Positions 62,213 through 64,000 of a stretch of DNA of 64,000 nucleotides are shown in pieces. The notes under the pieces are model-generated. The model saw only the letters and a list, made by a program, of their open reading frames with translations, did no database searches and had not been told where the DNA came from. The stretch comes from Salinibacter altiplanensis (lineage in GTDB: Bacteria > Bacteroidota > Rhodothermia > Rhodothermales > Salinibacteraceae), in NCBI RefSeq assembly GCF_002894645.1, contig NZ_NCQY01000009.1, positions 128,433 through 192,432 of the forward strand, written 5' to 3'. The translations under genes and the position numbers were made by a program. Positions within the stretch are counted from its first letter, which is position 1, and every line of letters begins with the position of its first letter.

Positions 62213-64000
62213 ATGCCTCTTCGCTTCCGCCTCCTCGCCGGCGTTCTGGTCGCGGCGCTCGCTCCTATGCTCGGCGGCTCGGCCCTTGCCCAGCAGAGTC
62301 CCGAGGACGTTCCGCCCCACAACCTCACGTCGTTCGCGCCGGTCGACTTCCCCACCCCGAATCGGTACCGGGACGCCGACGGAAGTCCCGGACGTGCCTA
62401 CTGGCAGAACGAGGCCGACTACCGGATCGACGTCGCGCTCGACACGGCCACCAACCGGGTCACCGGCACCGAGACGATCACCTACACGAACAATGCCCCG
62501 GAGGCCCTGGAGCGGCTCTGGGTACAGCTGGAGCAGAACTACTTCAAGACGGGCAGCCGCGGCAACGCCGCCGTGTCCGCCGACGCCCGCTTCGGGGGCT
62601 TCTTTGAGGAGGCCGGATACGACCTCTCCAACCTTCGCATCCAACGGGATGGGGAGACGGCGACCCCGGACACGCTCGTCGACGGCACCCGGATGCGCGT
62701 ATCGCTCGACGCACCGCTCGCGTCCGGCGACAGCCTGCAGCTCTCGTTCGACTTCGAGTACACGCTGCCGAAGGACGGCGCCGACCGCCACGGCTGGATG
62801 GACATGGAGGACGGCACGGTCTACCAGTTCGCCCAGTGGTACCCCCGGATGTACGTCTACGACGATGTCCACGGCTGGAACCCGCTTCCCTACCTAGGGC
62901 AGGGCGAGTACTACCTGGAGTACGGCACCTTCAACGTCAACATCACAGTGCCGCGCGACATGATCGTGGGTGGCACCGGACGTCTCCAGAACCCCGATGA
63001 GGTCTTGACCGACACGCAGCGGGATCGCCTGGCCGACGCCCGGGAGAGCCGTGAGTCGGTCATGATTATCGACAGCACCGAGGTGGGACGCCCCGACACT
63101 CGTCCCGACGGGGAGGGCCCCCTCACCTGGCGGTACGAGGCCGATCGGGTGCGCGACTTTGCGTGGGCGGCCTCCCAGGCCTTCATCTGGGACGCCGCGC
63201 GGGCCGACGCGGGGGACCGCACGGTGCTGGCCCAGTCGCTGTACCCGAAGGAGGGCCTCGGCACCGACCAGGAGCCCGGCTGGGAGCGGTCGACCGCGTA
63301 CACGCAGCACTCCATCGAGTTCTACTCCGACTTCGTGACGCCGTATCCCTACCCCAACGCGATCAACGTGGCCGGGCGGGCGCAGGGCATGGAGTACCCG
63401 CAGATCGTGTTCTGCGACGTCAACTCGCGGGGGCGCTCTCTCTTCCAGGTCACCGACCACGAGTTCGGCCACACCTGGTTTCCGATGGTCGTCGGGTCCG
63501 ACGAGCGCCGCTGGGTCTGGATGGACGAGGGCCTGAACACGTTCATAAACCAGTACTCGGCACTCGACTTCTACGGCCAGGGCCGGGTGCCTCCGGCAAA
63601 GGTCATGGGCGGCCTCTCAAACTACGTGACGAAGCAGATGGACTCGCCCTTCGGGGACCAGCCCATCATGACGTACGCCGATCGCATTCGGGACGACGCC
63701 CTCGGGTTTCTCGCCTACCTGAAGCCGGGCTACGGCCTCATGGTGCTGCGCGAGCACGTGCTGGGGCCCGAGCGTTTCGACTCGGCCTTCAAGGAATACG
63801 TCGACCGGTGGGCCTACAAGCACCCGAAGCCCGCCGACTTTTTCCGCACCATGGAGGACGTAAGCGGGGAGGACCTGGACTGGTTCTGGCGCAGCTGGTT
63901 CTACGAGACAGACGCGCTGGACCCGGCGGTCGACTCGGTGGCGACCGGCGACACCACGATGGTAACGATCTCGCAGAACAAGGAGCTGATGCTGCCGGTG
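62213..64000 (+). CDS. Secreted M1-family aminopeptidase (3'-truncated by window edge)
   Basis: 596 residues are visible and the frame is open at the right edge. A signal peptide (MPLRFRLLAG, hydrophobic core, ending near ALAQQ) targets the periplasm or outer membrane. A beta-domain precedes the gluzincin catalytic core, with the zinc motif HEFGH at 416-420 and the third zinc ligand Glu439 ('WMDEGLNTF'). The exopeptidase substrate motif GxMEN appears in the variant 'AQGMEYP', typical of bacterial M1 relatives in Bacteroidota. It removes N-terminal residues from peptides, perhaps together with the DPP-IV. Start ATG 62213. The C-terminal armadillo-like domain is not in view. Confidence 0.9.
   Translation, partial: MPLRFRLLAGVLVAALAPMLGGSALAQQSPEDVPPHNLTSFAPVDFPTPNRYRDADGSPGRAYWQNEADYRIDVALDTATNRVTGTETITYTNNAPEALERLWVQLEQNYFKTGSRGNAAVSADARFGGFFEEAGYDLSNLRIQRDGETATPDTLVDGTRMRVSLDAPLASGDSLQLSFDFEYTLPKDGADRHGWMDMEDGTVYQFAQWYPRMYVYDDVHGWNPLPYLGQGEYYLEYGTFNVNITVPRDMIVGGTGRLQNPDEVLTDTQRDRLADARESRESVMIIDSTEVGRPDTRPDGEGPLTWRYEADRVRDFAWAASQAFIWDAARADAGDRTVLAQSLYPKEGLGTDQEPGWERSTAYTQHSIEFYSDFVTPYPYPNAINVAGRAQGMEYPQIVFCDVNSRGRSLFQVTDHEFGHTWFPMVVGSDERRWVWMDEGLNTFINQYSALDFYGQGRVPPAKVMGGLSNYVTKQMDSPFGDQPIMTYADRIRDDALGFLAYLKPGYGLMVLREHVLGPERFDSAFKEYVDRWAYKHPKPADFFRTMEDVSGEDLDWFWRSWFYETDALDPAVDSVATGDTTMVTISQNKELMLPV

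Overview
The window is GC-rich, densely packed and encodes acidic proteins. It is bacterial, and the gene content fits an extremely halophilic Bacteroidota/Rhodothermota close to Salinibacter ruber. Supporting signs are strong use of Asp, Glu, Ala and Thr in cytoplasmic proteins, a fused E1alpha-E1beta 2-oxoacid dehydrogenase, a PorU-like C25 protease with a C-terminal sorting-type domain, lipoprotein and DPP-IV type proteases, and trehalose (osmolyte) synthesis genes. This assignment rests on recognition of gene families, not on a database search.

Layout. 1-2.5 kb: end of a surface-polysaccharide locus (GT4 glycosyltransferase cut by the window edge, CapD/WbpM-like dehydratase). 2.7-10 kb: DUF2231 membrane protein, fused branched-chain 2-oxoacid dehydrogenase E1, OmpR-type response regulator with its histidine kinase, alanine racemase. 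10-16.4 kb: secreted DPP-IV peptidase with a GDPD phosphodiesterase, a small membrane protein, and otsA/otsB. 16.5-27.2 kb: a second envelope-glycan locus (manC, GT2, a low-GC GT11 fucosyltransferase, two GT4 enzymes) interrupted by a 1686-residue C25 protease. 27.4-29.8 kb: a Cys-cluster protein and a lipoprotein subtilase. 30.2-46.4 kb: the complete minus-strand division and cell wall cluster mraZ-rsmH-ftsL-ftsI-murE-mraY-murD-ftsW-murG-murC-ftsQ-ftsA-ftsZ, without murF or ddl. 46.8-64 kb: a divergent lexA-like gene, pyrG, and a run of housekeeping and small genes (CBS protein, methyltransferase, macro domain, thioesterase, proline dehydrogenase, DUF429, pdxH, DUF2007, D-amino-acid aminotransferase, DsrE-like, UvrD/PcrA helicase), ending in an M1 peptidase cut by the window edge. 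A Fic-family pseudogene lies at 58.4-58.9 kb.

How it fits together. The dcw cluster makes and polymerises peptidoglycan precursors and builds the divisome. It starts from one promoter with a MraZ-box array, and its 400-bp control region is shared with a divergent LexA homologue. That homologue has lost the Ala-Gly cleavage site and the Ser-Lys dyad, and two identical-looking palindromes lie upstream of it. Alanine racemase and D-amino-acid aminotransferase can supply D-amino acids for the wall. ManC and the glycosyltransferases decorate the surface.

Non-coding structure is unusually rich. There is a two-copy interspersed element with inverted ends (5768-6031 and 55316-55476), a four-unit 35-bp tandem array that starts on the pdxH stop codon, shorter tandem duplications on the ftsL and murD stop codons, and a recurrent TCACGCATCAC motif in the dcw spacers. 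I saw no rRNA, tRNA, CRISPR array or intact insertion sequence.
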